Source: DASZTU01 sp035493835 (GTDB lineage Bacteria > Pseudomonadota > Alphaproteobacteria > Rhizobiales > Devosiaceae). Taken from it: a stretch of DNA of 28,669 bases. The notes under the pieces were generated by a model. That model was not told the origin of the DNA and did no database searches. It was given only the letters and a program-made list of their open reading frames with translations. The stretch lies in the NCBI GenBank assembly GCA_035493835.1, contig DATJHO010000053.1, forward strand, positions 1 through 28,669, read 5' to 3'. Positions 15,087 through 21,653 of the stretch are shown one piece after another; positions within the stretch are counted from its first letter, which is position 1, and each line of letters opens with the position of its first letter. The position numbers were made by a program, and so were the translations under genes.

Positions 15087-15186
15087 AGAGGACTTCCGAA
15101 ATTTGATCCACCCCGCCCGACGGTGACCTTGTGAACCAGAAGGTGCGGCTCGGCGGTTCCGAGGTGTCGCCCAGCGAGGTGGCCAG
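15087..15186 (+). pseudogene. 5' remnant of an amidase gene
   Basis: This stretch is a decayed copy of the start of the amidase at 27305. The upstream AGAGGACTT matches the bases before that gene's ATG. From 15119, 22 codons read DGDLVNQKVRLGGSEVSPSE then VA, against DGDLVDLAERLRRSEVSPSE then AV, with a run of about 20 identical bases around SEVSPSE. The start codon has become TTG, five bases are missing between it and DGDLV, and an in-frame TGA precedes the block, so it cannot be expressed. Homology ends near 15186, before the catalytic motifs. It shows that an amidase once followed the GAF gene. Confidence 0.75.
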
Positions 15187-15321
15187 GGCCGGCGGAACGA
15201 GGACCTTGATCTGGCTCGGCCGATCATGCTTCCGGACTCCCAGCGGAATTCCTCCGGAGGGAGCTGCCTGCGCATACGTGCCTTAAGGCTGCGGCGACTC
15301 TTGGCGCTGAACCCATTGGCA

Positions 15322-15335
15322 TTGCGCATGCATTG
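15322..15335 (+). promoter_or_regulatory. Right-arm 14-bp motif, distal copy 3
   Basis: TTGCGCATGCATTG lies within the 7-bp arms GCTGAAC (15306-15312) and GTTCAGC (15342-15348). It is 140 bp upstream of the proximal copy at 15462 and one base different from distal copy 2. Confidence 0.45.
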
Positions 15336-15420
15336 CTGAGCGTTCAGCTTACCCCCTACCCCGCCGTCCGGCCAGAACTTGCACTGAAGTTGGCCATATT
15401 CCCTGAGACTGCTGCTCGCC

Positions 15421-15434
15421 AAGCGCATGCGCTT
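15421..15434. promoter_or_regulatory. Perfect palindrome AAGCGCATGCGCTT
   Basis: This fully symmetric 14-mer shares the GCGCATGC core of the distal motifs and fits the motif consensus at 11 of 14 positions. Its centre is 41 bp, about four helical turns, upstream of the proximal copy at 15462. It may be a third binding site. Confidence 0.4.
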
Positions 15435-15444
15435 ACGAGTCGTC

Positions 15445-15472
15445 TAGACAGGCCCACGGCACAACGTATACA
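15445..15472 (+). promoter_or_regulatory. Candidate promoter of the dehydrogenase gene
   Basis: TAGACA (15445-15450) and TATACA (15467-15472) are separated by 16 bases. The -10-like hexamer lies inside the proximal 14-bp motif. The leader to ATG 15536 would be about 57 bases. Confidence 0.45.
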
Positions 15473-15475
15473 TTG
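15462..15475 (+). promoter_or_regulatory. Right-arm 14-bp motif, proximal copy 3
   Basis: CAACGTATACATTG is palindromic at six of seven pairs with the core GTATAC. It covers the -10 region of the dehydrogenase promoter. Confidence 0.55.
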
Positions 15476-15535
15476 CTGCACCAACGAGTAACGAACCGTC
15501 TCGTTGAAAGGCAATTTCTAAAAGGACGAATGTTG

Positions 15536-16624
15536 ATGTCTGAGACGAACGCGTACCGAATCGCTGTGATCCCTGGCGACGGGATCGGCAAGGAAGTGAT
15601 CCGGGAGGGGGTGCGTGTGCTGGCTTATATCGCCGAGCGCGCCCGTTTCGGCATCGCGTTCGATACCTTCCCGTGGGGGTGCGAATATTATCTGGAGACC
15701 GGCCGCATGATGGCGGCAGACGGTCTCGACCAGATCAAGCATCACGACGCGATCTACTTCGGCGCCGTTGGCTGGAAGACGGTTCCGGACCACATCAGCC
15801 TCTGGGGCCTGCGGCTGGCCATCACGCAAGGGTTTGACCAGTGGGCCAACATCCGCCCGGTCAAGTTCCTCCCCGGCATCAAGCGCGTACTCAACCGGCC
15901 CGACCTGGGCGACCTCGAATGGGTGCTCATCCGCGAGAATTCCGAGGGTGAATATGGCGGGTTCGGCGGCCGCAATTTCTCCGGCCGCGGTGCCGGCAAG
16001 GAAATCGCGGTTCAGTCCTCGGTCTTTACCGAAGAAGGCTGCGAACGGATCATCCGCTATGCATTCGACCTCGCCGCGACGCGGTCGCGGAAGAAGGTCA
16101 CCAGCGCCACCAAGAGCAACGCGCAGCAGTACGGCATGGTGCTCTGGGACGAGATTTTTGCCCGCGTCAGCAAGGATTATCCGCAGGTCGAAACCGAGCA
16201 GTGGCTCATCGATGCCATGGCCGCCCGCTTCGTGCAAAAGCCGGAATCCCTTGAAGTGGTCGTCGGTTCCAACTTGTTCGCCGACATCCTCTCCGATCTC
16301 GGGAGCGCACTCGCCGGGAGCCTGGGGCTGGCCTCAAGCGCCAACCTCAACCCCGACAGGCGCTTTCCCAGCATGTTCGAGCCCGTGCATGGCTCCGCCC
16401 CCGACATCGCCGGCAAGGGCATCGCCAACCCGATCGGCACGATCGGCAGCGGTGCATTGATGCTGCGCCACCTCGGCCGCGAGGCCGAAGCGATTGCGCT
16501 GGAACGGGCGATCGAGGACGCGGTTGGCCAGGGCGCGCTGACGCCGGACGTTGGCGGCACCTTCAACACCACCCAGGTAACTGACGCAATCATCGCCCAG
16601 CTGGATCGCCATTTGCCCCAATAG
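15536..16624 (+). CDS. Tartrate/D-malate dehydrogenase-type decarboxylating dehydrogenase
   Basis: This 362-residue NAD-dependent enzyme belongs to the isocitrate/isopropylmalate dehydrogenase family, in the tartrate dehydrogenase/D-malate dehydrogenase branch. Landmarks are the N-terminal IPGDGIGKEV, the substrate loop VLIRENSEGEYGGFGG, the TSATKSNAQQYGMVLWDE block containing the catalytic Lys, and the metal/NAD block SNLFADILSDLGSALAGSLG then FEPVHGSAPDIAGKGIANPIG. It should oxidise and often decarboxylate a 2-hydroxy dicarboxylate such as tartrate or D-malate. AAAGGA nine bases before ATG 15536 decides the start. It stands alone between two motif-containing intergenic regions and is followed by a strong hairpin, so it is probably monocistronic. 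A gutted copy lies at 9360. Confidence 0.9.
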   Translation: MSETNAYRIAVIPGDGIGKEVIREGVRVLAYIAERARFGIAFDTFPWGCEYYLETGRMMAADGLDQIKHHDAIYFGAVGWKTVPDHISLWGLRLAITQGFDQWANIRPVKFLPGIKRVLNRPDLGDLEWVLIRENSEGEYGGFGGRNFSGRGAGKEIAVQSSVFTEEGCERIIRYAFDLAATRSRKKVTSATKSNAQQYGMVLWDEIFARVSKDYPQVETEQWLIDAMAARFVQKPESLEVVVGSNLFADILSDLGSALAGSLGLASSANLNPDRRFPSMFEPVHGSAPDIAGKGIANPIGTIGSGALMLRHLGREAEAIALERAIEDAVGQGALTPDVGGTFNTTQVTDAIIAQLDRHLPQ

Positions 16625-16701
16625 GCGGAAATCCCTTCGGCGCGCGGAGGGCCACCCCCCGACCATTGCGTACCGCAGCCGAAGAATCCCTCCCACAATC
16701 C

Positions 16702-16736
16702 AGGTGGGCGCCGGTCCAGGCGACTGGCGCCCACCT
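16702..16736 (+). terminator. Strong hairpin downstream of the dehydrogenase gene
   Basis: A 15-bp stem (AGGTGGGCGCC and GGTC on the left, GACT and GGCGCCCACCT on the right, one G-U pair) closes the five-base loop CAGGC. It begins 78 bases after the stop codon. No T-run follows, so termination may need other factors, but the stem is very stable and marks the end of this unit. Confidence 0.65.
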
Positions 16737-16850
16737 CCCGCGGCGGCCCAAAAATCGCCCCCTCATTGCCTGCCGGCGGCAAGCTCGCCCGCTGCACGCG
16801 CTTCCTGCAGACCGTGGCCACAGCTGGATTGGTCGACGGCGACGCCAAAT

Positions 16851-16864
16851 TTACGTATGCGTTG
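16851..16864 (+). promoter_or_regulatory. Right-arm 14-bp motif, distal copy 4
   Basis: TTACGTATGCGTTG matches the full consensus YWRYGYATRCRTTG. It lies 176 bp upstream of the proximal copy at 17027. Confidence 0.5.
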
Positions 16865-17011
16865 TCAGCACATGAACCGGTCACTGACGTTGACCGATGC
16901 AACCGTCGGACTTGGGACTTGTGGCTAAGTTTTGCGCCGAGCGCATCACAAACGGGCGATTTCCCCGAAATTGACATTGGGGAACTCACCAGATTGTGCC
17001 TGCCCACTAAA

Positions 17012-17039
17012 TAGACCTCCCTTGACCAATGAATACATT
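17012..17039 (+). promoter_or_regulatory. Candidate promoter of the long amidase operon
   Basis: TAGACC (17012-17017) and TACATT (17034-17039) are 16 bases apart, with the -10-like hexamer inside the proximal motif as at the other promoters. Both hexamers are only fair matches. It would drive the genes from 17121 onward. Confidence 0.35.
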
Positions 17040-17040
17040 A
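17027..17040 (+). promoter_or_regulatory. Right-arm 14-bp motif, proximal copy 4
   Basis: CAATGAATACATTA is the least perfect proximal copy (position 6 A, position 14 A) but keeps the invariant G5, A7, T8, C10, T12 and T13. It ends 80 bases before the amidase ATG. Confidence 0.45.
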
Positions 17041-17051
17041 GTGGCAGGTTT

Positions 17052-17073
17052 CGATCCGCCGGGGGACGGATCG
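17052..17073 (+). repeat. Leader hairpin of the amidase operon
   Basis: CGATCCG and CGGATCG form a perfect 7-bp stem with an eight-base loop, 48 bases before the amidase ATG. It may be structural or incidental. Confidence 0.3.
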
Positions 17074-17120
17074 GCCGTTTCAAAGTGTGCCGATAACGGC
17101 ATTCATCGTAGAGAGATACC

Positions 17121-18722
17121 ATGCTGAGAGTGCCTGACACCGATGAAGTGAAAGCGCTCGGCCAGGACCTCGGTTTCAACTTCACGCATGAGGAAGCGTC
17201 CATCCTCCAGCCGAAATTCGCCAATGCCCTTCGCCGGTTTCATCGTCTGTCGGAGATGCGGATCGGTGAAGAGCAGGGCCCGGCGGAGACCGGGTCCGGC
17301 CGGCGCTCCTGGCGGCTGACGGCGGAACAGGATCCGCTGAATACCTTCACCTGGGCTTGCCGCGTCGAGGGGGCCCCCGAAGGGGTCCTCAGCGGCAAGA
17401 CAGTCGGCCTCAAGGACAACATCGCCTTGGCGGGCGTTCCGCTGACGATGGGGTCGCATTTCATGGATGGCTACATCCCCGACTACGACGCTACTGTTGC
17501 AACCCGGTTGCTCGCGCACGGCGCCACGATCGTGGGCAAGCTCAACATGCACGATTTTGCCAGCGGCGGCGGCCTCGTCGGGATCGGCGACTTCGGTCGC
17601 ACGCCAAACCCTTATGATCACGAGCGGGTCAGCGGCGGCTCTTCCTCGGGCTGCGCCGTCGCCGTCGCCACCGGCACCCTCGATCTGGCCATCGGCGACG
17701 ACCAGGGCGGCTCGATCCGCAACCCGGCGCACTACTGTGGTGTCGTCGGGGTGAAGCCCACCTATGGCCTCGTGCCGCATACCGGCGCCGTTGGGGCAGA
17801 CCCTTCCCTCGATCATCTCGGGCCGTTGACACGTACGGTGAGGGACGCCGCGCAGGCCTTGCAGTGCATCGCCGGGAGCGATAACGACGACCCCAGGCAG
17901 GCGGCATGCCCCCAAGAGATCGACCTGATGACCGGCCTCGGCGACGGTGTCCGCGGCCTGCGCATCGGGCTGCTGCTCGAGGGCATCGGCTACGAGGGAA
18001 TGGAGAGCGAGGTCAGCGACGCCGCGCTCAACTGCCTCGACGCCCTGGCTGGCGCCGGGGCGGTTGTCGGCAAGGTTTCCATTCCGATGCACGAGGAAGC
18101 CTATATTCCCGCCTCCGCCATCATGCTCGGCGGCACCAAGCGCCTTTACGACACCAATCTCGGCGGGGCGTTTTACGGGTCGTCCTACCCCACCTCGCTG
18201 ATGACCATGTTCGGCCGCTTCAAGCGCAGCAGCGGGCATGAATTGCCGATCAGCTACAAGCAGATGATTGCCCTCGCCGAGTATGTCGAGCGGAACTATC
18301 ACGGTCGCTTCTACGCCAAGGCGCAGAACATGCGCGCGGCCGTCCGGAAGGCTTATGATGACGCGTTCCAGAATTTCGACGTGCTGGTTTGTCCGACCAA
18401 GCCGACGCGGGCGCCGAAATTCACCGAGCCGCGCGACCATCGCGAGGAACTCGAATTCTTCCTCGACCGCGTGGTCAGCGAAGCGGCATTTTCGCGAAAC
18501 ACCGCGCCCTTCAACTATACCGGCCACCCCGCGATCAGCGTTCCCTGTGCGATGACCGGCGGACTGCCTATCGGCGTCCAGCTTGTCGGCCGTCACTTCG
18601 AGGATGCGCTGCTGCTGCGCGTGGCCTCAACGATCCAGGAGATCGTCGGCCTCTCGCGCTTCGAGCTGCCGAACGGGGGTGGCCGCAATGCGGCAACCGG
18701 CGACGGCAACGGCCGCTCTTGA
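17121..18722 (+). CDS. Amidase signature enzyme, nitrile-cluster (enantioselective amidase) type
   Basis: This 533-residue amidase-signature hydrolase has the Ser-cisSer-Lys triad: Lys98 in GLKDN, the GGSSSG loop at 172-177, and nucleophile Ser198 in DDQGGSIRNPA. The usual DTGGS is DQGGS here, and the following block GVVGVKPTYGLVPHTG then LDHLGPLTRTV matches the long amidases associated with nitrile hydratases. The extra N-terminal 70 residues are also typical of that group. It should hydrolyse an amide to acid plus ammonia in the cytoplasm. ATG 17121 has GAGAGA five bases upstream. As the first gene of the long operon, it may deamidate a half-amide of a dicarboxylic acid, an inference from neighbours. 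The stop overlaps an in-frame ATG of the next gene (TGATG). Confidence 0.92.
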   Translation: MLRVPDTDEVKALGQDLGFNFTHEEASILQPKFANALRRFHRLSEMRIGEEQGPAETGSGRRSWRLTAEQDPLNTFTWACRVEGAPEGVLSGKTVGLKDNIALAGVPLTMGSHFMDGYIPDYDATVATRLLAHGATIVGKLNMHDFASGGGLVGIGDFGRTPNPYDHERVSGGSSSGCAVAVATGTLDLAIGDDQGGSIRNPAHYCGVVGVKPTYGLVPHTGAVGADPSLDHLGPLTRTVRDAAQALQCIAGSDNDDPRQAACPQEIDLMTGLGDGVRGLRIGLLLEGIGYEGMESEVSDAALNCLDALAGAGAVVGKVSIPMHEEAYIPASAIMLGGTKRLYDTNLGGAFYGSSYPTSLMTMFGRFKRSSGHELPISYKQMIALAEYVERNYHGRFYAKAQNMRAAVRKAYDDAFQNFDVLVCPTKPTRAPKFTEPRDHREELEFFLDRVVSEAAFSRNTAPFNYTGHPAISVPCAMTGGLPIGVQLVGRHFEDALLLRVASTIQEIVGLSRFELPNGGGRNAATGDGNGRS

Positions 18723-18787
18723 TGACCGGTTCCCGCTTGCCTGCCACCTCGTCAACCATCAGCGCCGAGGCGCGGAGATCGAAAGCC

Positions 18788-19525
18788 ATGCCCAAGAAAA
18801 TCGGAATGCTGACGCCCTCGTCCAACACCCTGCTCGAGCCGGTGTGCAGCCGGATGCTCCAGGGCATCGACGAGGTCACCTGTCACTACTCTCGTTTCCC
18901 CGTCACGCACATTTCGCTGGCGCAGAGTTCGACCGACCAGTTCCGCCTCGATCCGATGCTGCGGGCCGCCGAGTTGCTGGCCCATGCCGAAGTCGACGTC
19001 ATCGCCTGGAACGGCGCTTCCGGCAGCTGGCTGGGGCTTGAATCCGACCGGGTGCTTTGCGATCGCATCACCGAGGCAACGGGCATTCCCGCCACCACCG
19101 CGACGTTGGCGCTGATCGAGGCGGCGCGGGCCAATGCCATGCGCACCTGCCATCTGATCACGCCGTACAGCGACCAGCAGAACCAACTGATTGCCGAGAA
19201 TTATGGGCGCGAAGGCATAACGGTGGTGAACGCCCGCGGCGCCAACCGCACCATCAACAAGGACATCGGCTCGGTCCCCTTCGACGAGATCGACCGGATG
19301 TTTGCCGAAGTGATGCACGATCCGGCCGACGGCGTGTGCGTCCCATGCACCAATTTCCCGCTGATCTGGTCGATCGAGGACTTCGAAGCGCGTTACGGCT
19401 GCGTCATCTACGACACGATCGGCGCCGTCATGTGGAAGTCGATGCTGATGGTTGGCGCCGATCCTGCCGGGATCGCCGGCTGGGGCGCCCTCTTCCGCCA
19501 GCCGGCTCTCGCGGCCCATGTCTGA
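18788..19525 (+). CDS. Maleate isomerase/arylmalonate decarboxylase/Asp-Glu racemase superfamily enzyme
   Basis: This 245-residue protein starts with the maleate isomerase-like block IGMLTPSSNTLLEP (5-18) and ends its active site with CVPCTNFPLIWSIE (Cys187). In maleate isomerases and racemases a first Cys sits in an ACTSGS-type motif; here the motif reads WNGASGSW with Gly76 in the aligned position. Arylmalonate decarboxylase likewise has Gly plus a single Cys. The enzyme may therefore be a decarboxylase or use a one-Cys mechanism rather than act as a two-Cys isomerase. GGAGA nine bases upstream supports ATG 18788; an ATG at 18722 fused to the amidase stop would add 22 unconserved residues. 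It overlaps tctB by eight bases. Substrate is probably an unsaturated or malonate-like diacid. Confidence 0.85.
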   Translation: MPKKIGMLTPSSNTLLEPVCSRMLQGIDEVTCHYSRFPVTHISLAQSSTDQFRLDPMLRAAELLAHAEVDVIAWNGASGSWLGLESDRVLCDRITEATGIPATTATLALIEAARANAMRTCHLITPYSDQQNQLIAENYGREGITVVNARGANRTINKDIGSVPFDEIDRMFAEVMHDPADGVCVPCTNFPLIWSIEDFEARYGCVIYDTIGAVMWKSMLMVGADPAGIAGWGALFRQPALAAHV

Positions 19526-20054
19526 AATCGGAGCGTCTGAAATCGGGGCGTCTGATAACGGGGCGAACTCCGGGCACGCACCGGTTCCACGGGGTGCCCG
19601 GCGCCTCGGTCCGGACCGGATCGGCGGCCTCATCGCCATCGGGCTCGGCCTGGTCGCCTTGGCTGAGGCGGCGCGCCTCTACCACCTCGGCACGGGCATG
19701 CTGGTCGGCGACCACGTGATGCCTGGGGCAGTCGGCATCCTCCTCGTCGTCTTCGGGGCCGTGCTCGTGATCCGTGCAGACCCCAGCGCCCTGATGGAGA
19801 AGCTCCCCAGGGGCCGCACGATGCTTCGCCTCTGCGGGTCATTCGCCATCCTGTTCGTCTATTGGCTGCTGATGGACCGGCTTGGCTACATTGCGAGCAC
19901 TTTCATCGTCGCCATCGGTTTGTTCAAGACCATGAGCCAGTATGGCTGGGTGAGGTGCATCCTCTACGCAGCCATCGCCAGTGCGGCGCTCGGATACCTG
20001 TTCATGAACCTGCTCAACATCGCGCTGCCCGCCGGCGTGATCAGCTTCGGTTAG
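19518..20054 (+). CDS. tctB: TTT transporter small membrane subunit TctB (system 2)
   Basis: This 178-residue TctB-family protein has a polar N-terminus with a threefold SxxGA repeat (residues 2-16), then membrane segments at about 36-52 (GGLIAIGLGLVALAEAA), 70-88, 104-122 (LCGSFAILFVYWLLM) and 127-170. The block DHVMPGAVGILLVVFGAVL corresponds to the family's GPGFFP region, with changes. The ATG at 19518 lies eight bases inside the previous gene. It differs markedly from the system 1 TctB, so the two are not recent duplicates. It pairs with the TctA at 20069. Confidence 0.88.
   Translation: MSEIGASEIGASDNGANSGHAPVPRGARRLGPDRIGGLIAIGLGLVALAEAARLYHLGTGMLVGDHVMPGAVGILLVVFGAVLVIRADPSALMEKLPRGRTMLRLCGSFAILFVYWLLMDRLGYIASTFIVAIGLFKTMSQYGWVRCILYAAIASAALGYLFMNLLNIALPAGVISFG
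19521..19565 (+). repeat. Three tandem 15-bp repeats at the tctB start
   Basis: TCTGAAATCGGAGCG, TCTGAAATCGGGGCG and TCTGATAACGGGGCG follow each other directly and encode SEIGA, SEIGA and SDNGA. The first copy contains the stop codon of the upstream gene. Copy number could vary by slippage without breaking the tctB frame. Confidence 0.85.
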
Positions 20055-20068
20055 GGACGTCAGACGGC

Positions 20069-21580
20069 ATGGATACCATCCATCTCTTGATCGAGGGTTT
20101 TGGCAGCGCCCTGACGCCGACAAATCTCCTCATGGCCATGCTTGGCGCCCTGATCGGCTCGGTAGCCGGCATGATCCCGGGCGTCGGCCCGACTCCGGCG
20201 ATCGCCATCCTGATGCCCCTGACGACGGCCCTCGGGCCGACCCAGGGCATCATCATGCTGTCCGGCATCTATTACGGGGCAATCTACGGCGGCTCGACCA
20301 CCGCCATCCTGCTTAACATCCCGGCGGAGCTCCAGGCGGTGCCCGTCTGCTTCGACGGCTATCCGCTCGCCAAGAAGGGCCGCGGCGGACCGGCGCTCGG
20401 CATCGCCGCTATTTCCTCCTTCGTCGCCGGCGTGCTTGGCGTGATCGGACTGGTGTTCTTCGCCCCGTTGCTCGCTGATCAAGCGCTGGCGTTCGGACCT
20501 CCCGAATACTTCGCCCTGATGGTGCTGACGCTGACCGTCATCGTCAACCTTTCCGGCAACTCGGTCATCAAGGGCCTGATCATGGGCCTTGCCGGCTATC
20601 TGCTGTCGCTCGTCGGCATGGGCCCGGCGAGCACCCAGGCCCGCTTCACCTTCGGGATCGAACCCCTGACGGCGGGCATCGAGATGATCAGCGTGATCAT
20701 CGGCCTCTTCGCCATCGCCGAGGTCTTCCATTCCTTCGGCGAGCACGCATCCGAAAGCCAGGTGCCGAAGCTGGGCAGCGTCTACCCGCGCCTGTCGGAC
20801 CTCCGCGACACGGTTCCCACGATGCTCCGCTCCGGGGTCGTGGGCTTCCTGCTAGGGCTCCTCCCCGGCTGCTCCCCGGCCGTTTCTGCCTTCCTGTCCT
20901 ACGATCTGGAAAAGCGCATCGCTCCCAAACCAGAGGAATTCGGCCAAGGCGCGCTGCGGGGTGTCGCCGCGCCCGAGGCAGCGGGCAACGCCACCTGCTC
21001 GGCGGGCTTTGTGCCGCTGTTCACCCTCGGCATCCCGAGTTCGCCGCCCTTGGCGATCCTGCTTGCCGGGCTGATGATCTACGGCCTGCAGCCCGGGCCG
21101 ATGCTTTTCGATGGCAGCAACAACTTCGTCTGGGTGATCATCGCCAGCATGTTCATCGGCAACGTGATGCTGGTGGTCCTGCACCTGCCGCTGGTCGGCA
21201 TCTGGGTGAAGCTCACGCAAATTCCCCTTCGCATTCTCAAGCCGCTGATCCTGCTGCTCTGCGTCGTCGGGGTGTATTCGGTGAGGAACAGCATGTTCGA
21301 CGTGCTGGTATCCTTCATTCTCGGCGGCGTGGGGTACTTCCTCAAGAAGGGCAAATGGCCGCTCGTCCCATTCATCCTCTGCTTCATGCTCGGGCCGCTC
21401 ACCGAAAGATCTTTCGTTCAGTCGATGTCCATCTCCGACGGTAGCTTCAGCATCTTCGTCGAGAGCCCGATCGCACTGACCATTCTCGTCTTCGCCGCAG
21501 GGTTGTTCGTCGTCTCGATCGCGCTGATGCGGCGCGCGCACATCAGGCGGCGGGACCTTCAACTGGCTGTCACCGAATGA
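20069..21580 (+). CDS. tctA: TTT transporter large membrane subunit TctA (system 2)
   Basis: This 503-residue polytopic protein matches TctA over its full length. The two signature loops are GMIPGVGPTPAIAILMPLT (about 34-52) and GLLPGCSPAVSAFLSYDLE (about 268-286); the second departs from the usual PGxGP by having CSP. The loop LGIPSSPPLAILLAGLMIYGLQPGP parallels that of system 1. The N-terminal signature is intact. ATG 20069 follows the tctB stop by 14 bases with AGGGA upstream; longer frames upstream are shadows of tctB. It forms the channel of system 2 with the adjacent TctB and TctC. Confidence 0.95.
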   Translation: MDTIHLLIEGFGSALTPTNLLMAMLGALIGSVAGMIPGVGPTPAIAILMPLTTALGPTQGIIMLSGIYYGAIYGGSTTAILLNIPAELQAVPVCFDGYPLAKKGRGGPALGIAAISSFVAGVLGVIGLVFFAPLLADQALAFGPPEYFALMVLTLTVIVNLSGNSVIKGLIMGLAGYLLSLVGMGPASTQARFTFGIEPLTAGIEMISVIIGLFAIAEVFHSFGEHASESQVPKLGSVYPRLSDLRDTVPTMLRSGVVGFLLGLLPGCSPAVSAFLSYDLEKRIAPKPEEFGQGALRGVAAPEAAGNATCSAGFVPLFTLGIPSSPPLAILLAGLMIYGLQPGPMLFDGSNNFVWVIIASMFIGNVMLVVLHLPLVGIWVKLTQIPLRILKPLILLLCVVGVYSVRNSMFDVLVSFILGGVGYFLKKGKWPLVPFILCFMLGPLTERSFVQSMSISDGSFSIFVESPIALTILVFAAGLFVVSIALMRRAHIRRRDLQLAVTE

Positions 21581-21653
21581 TGTCGCCGGATCGGCCGAAG
21601 GCTTTGCTTCGGACCGGCAAAGTGTCTGTGGAAAAAGGGAAAAGGCAATCAAC

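Larger units (their letters stand above)
15082..15535 (+). other. Intergenic region before the dehydrogenase gene
   Basis: After the amidase remnant (to about 15186), the bases 15187-15300 show no recognisable gene. Then come a GCTGAAC/GTTCAGC dyad (15306-15348) enclosing the distal motif, a perfect 14-bp palindrome (15421-15434), a promoter-like pair and the proximal motif in front of the dehydrogenase gene. Confidence 0.55.
16625..17120 (+). other. Intergenic region before the amidase operon
   Basis: Nearly 500 bases without a convincing gene. Contents in order: the dehydrogenase terminator hairpin (16702-16736), an unassigned GC-rich stretch to about 16850, the distal motif (16851), an unassigned stretch, a weak promoter pair (17012-17039) with the proximal motif, and a small leader hairpin (17052-17073). 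Confidence 0.55.

Noticed and set aside
15187..15300. A transposase or insertion sequence remnant after the amidase fragment
   Set aside because: No terminal inverted repeats, target duplication or recognisable transposase residues could be found on either strand.
17103..18596. A 497-codon open frame on the minus strand
   Set aside because: It is antisense to a clear amidase with complete catalytic motifs and itself resembles no protein.
18788..19525. Naming the protein as a standard maleate isomerase
   Set aside because: The first catalytic Cys position appears to be Gly, so only superfamily membership is claimed.
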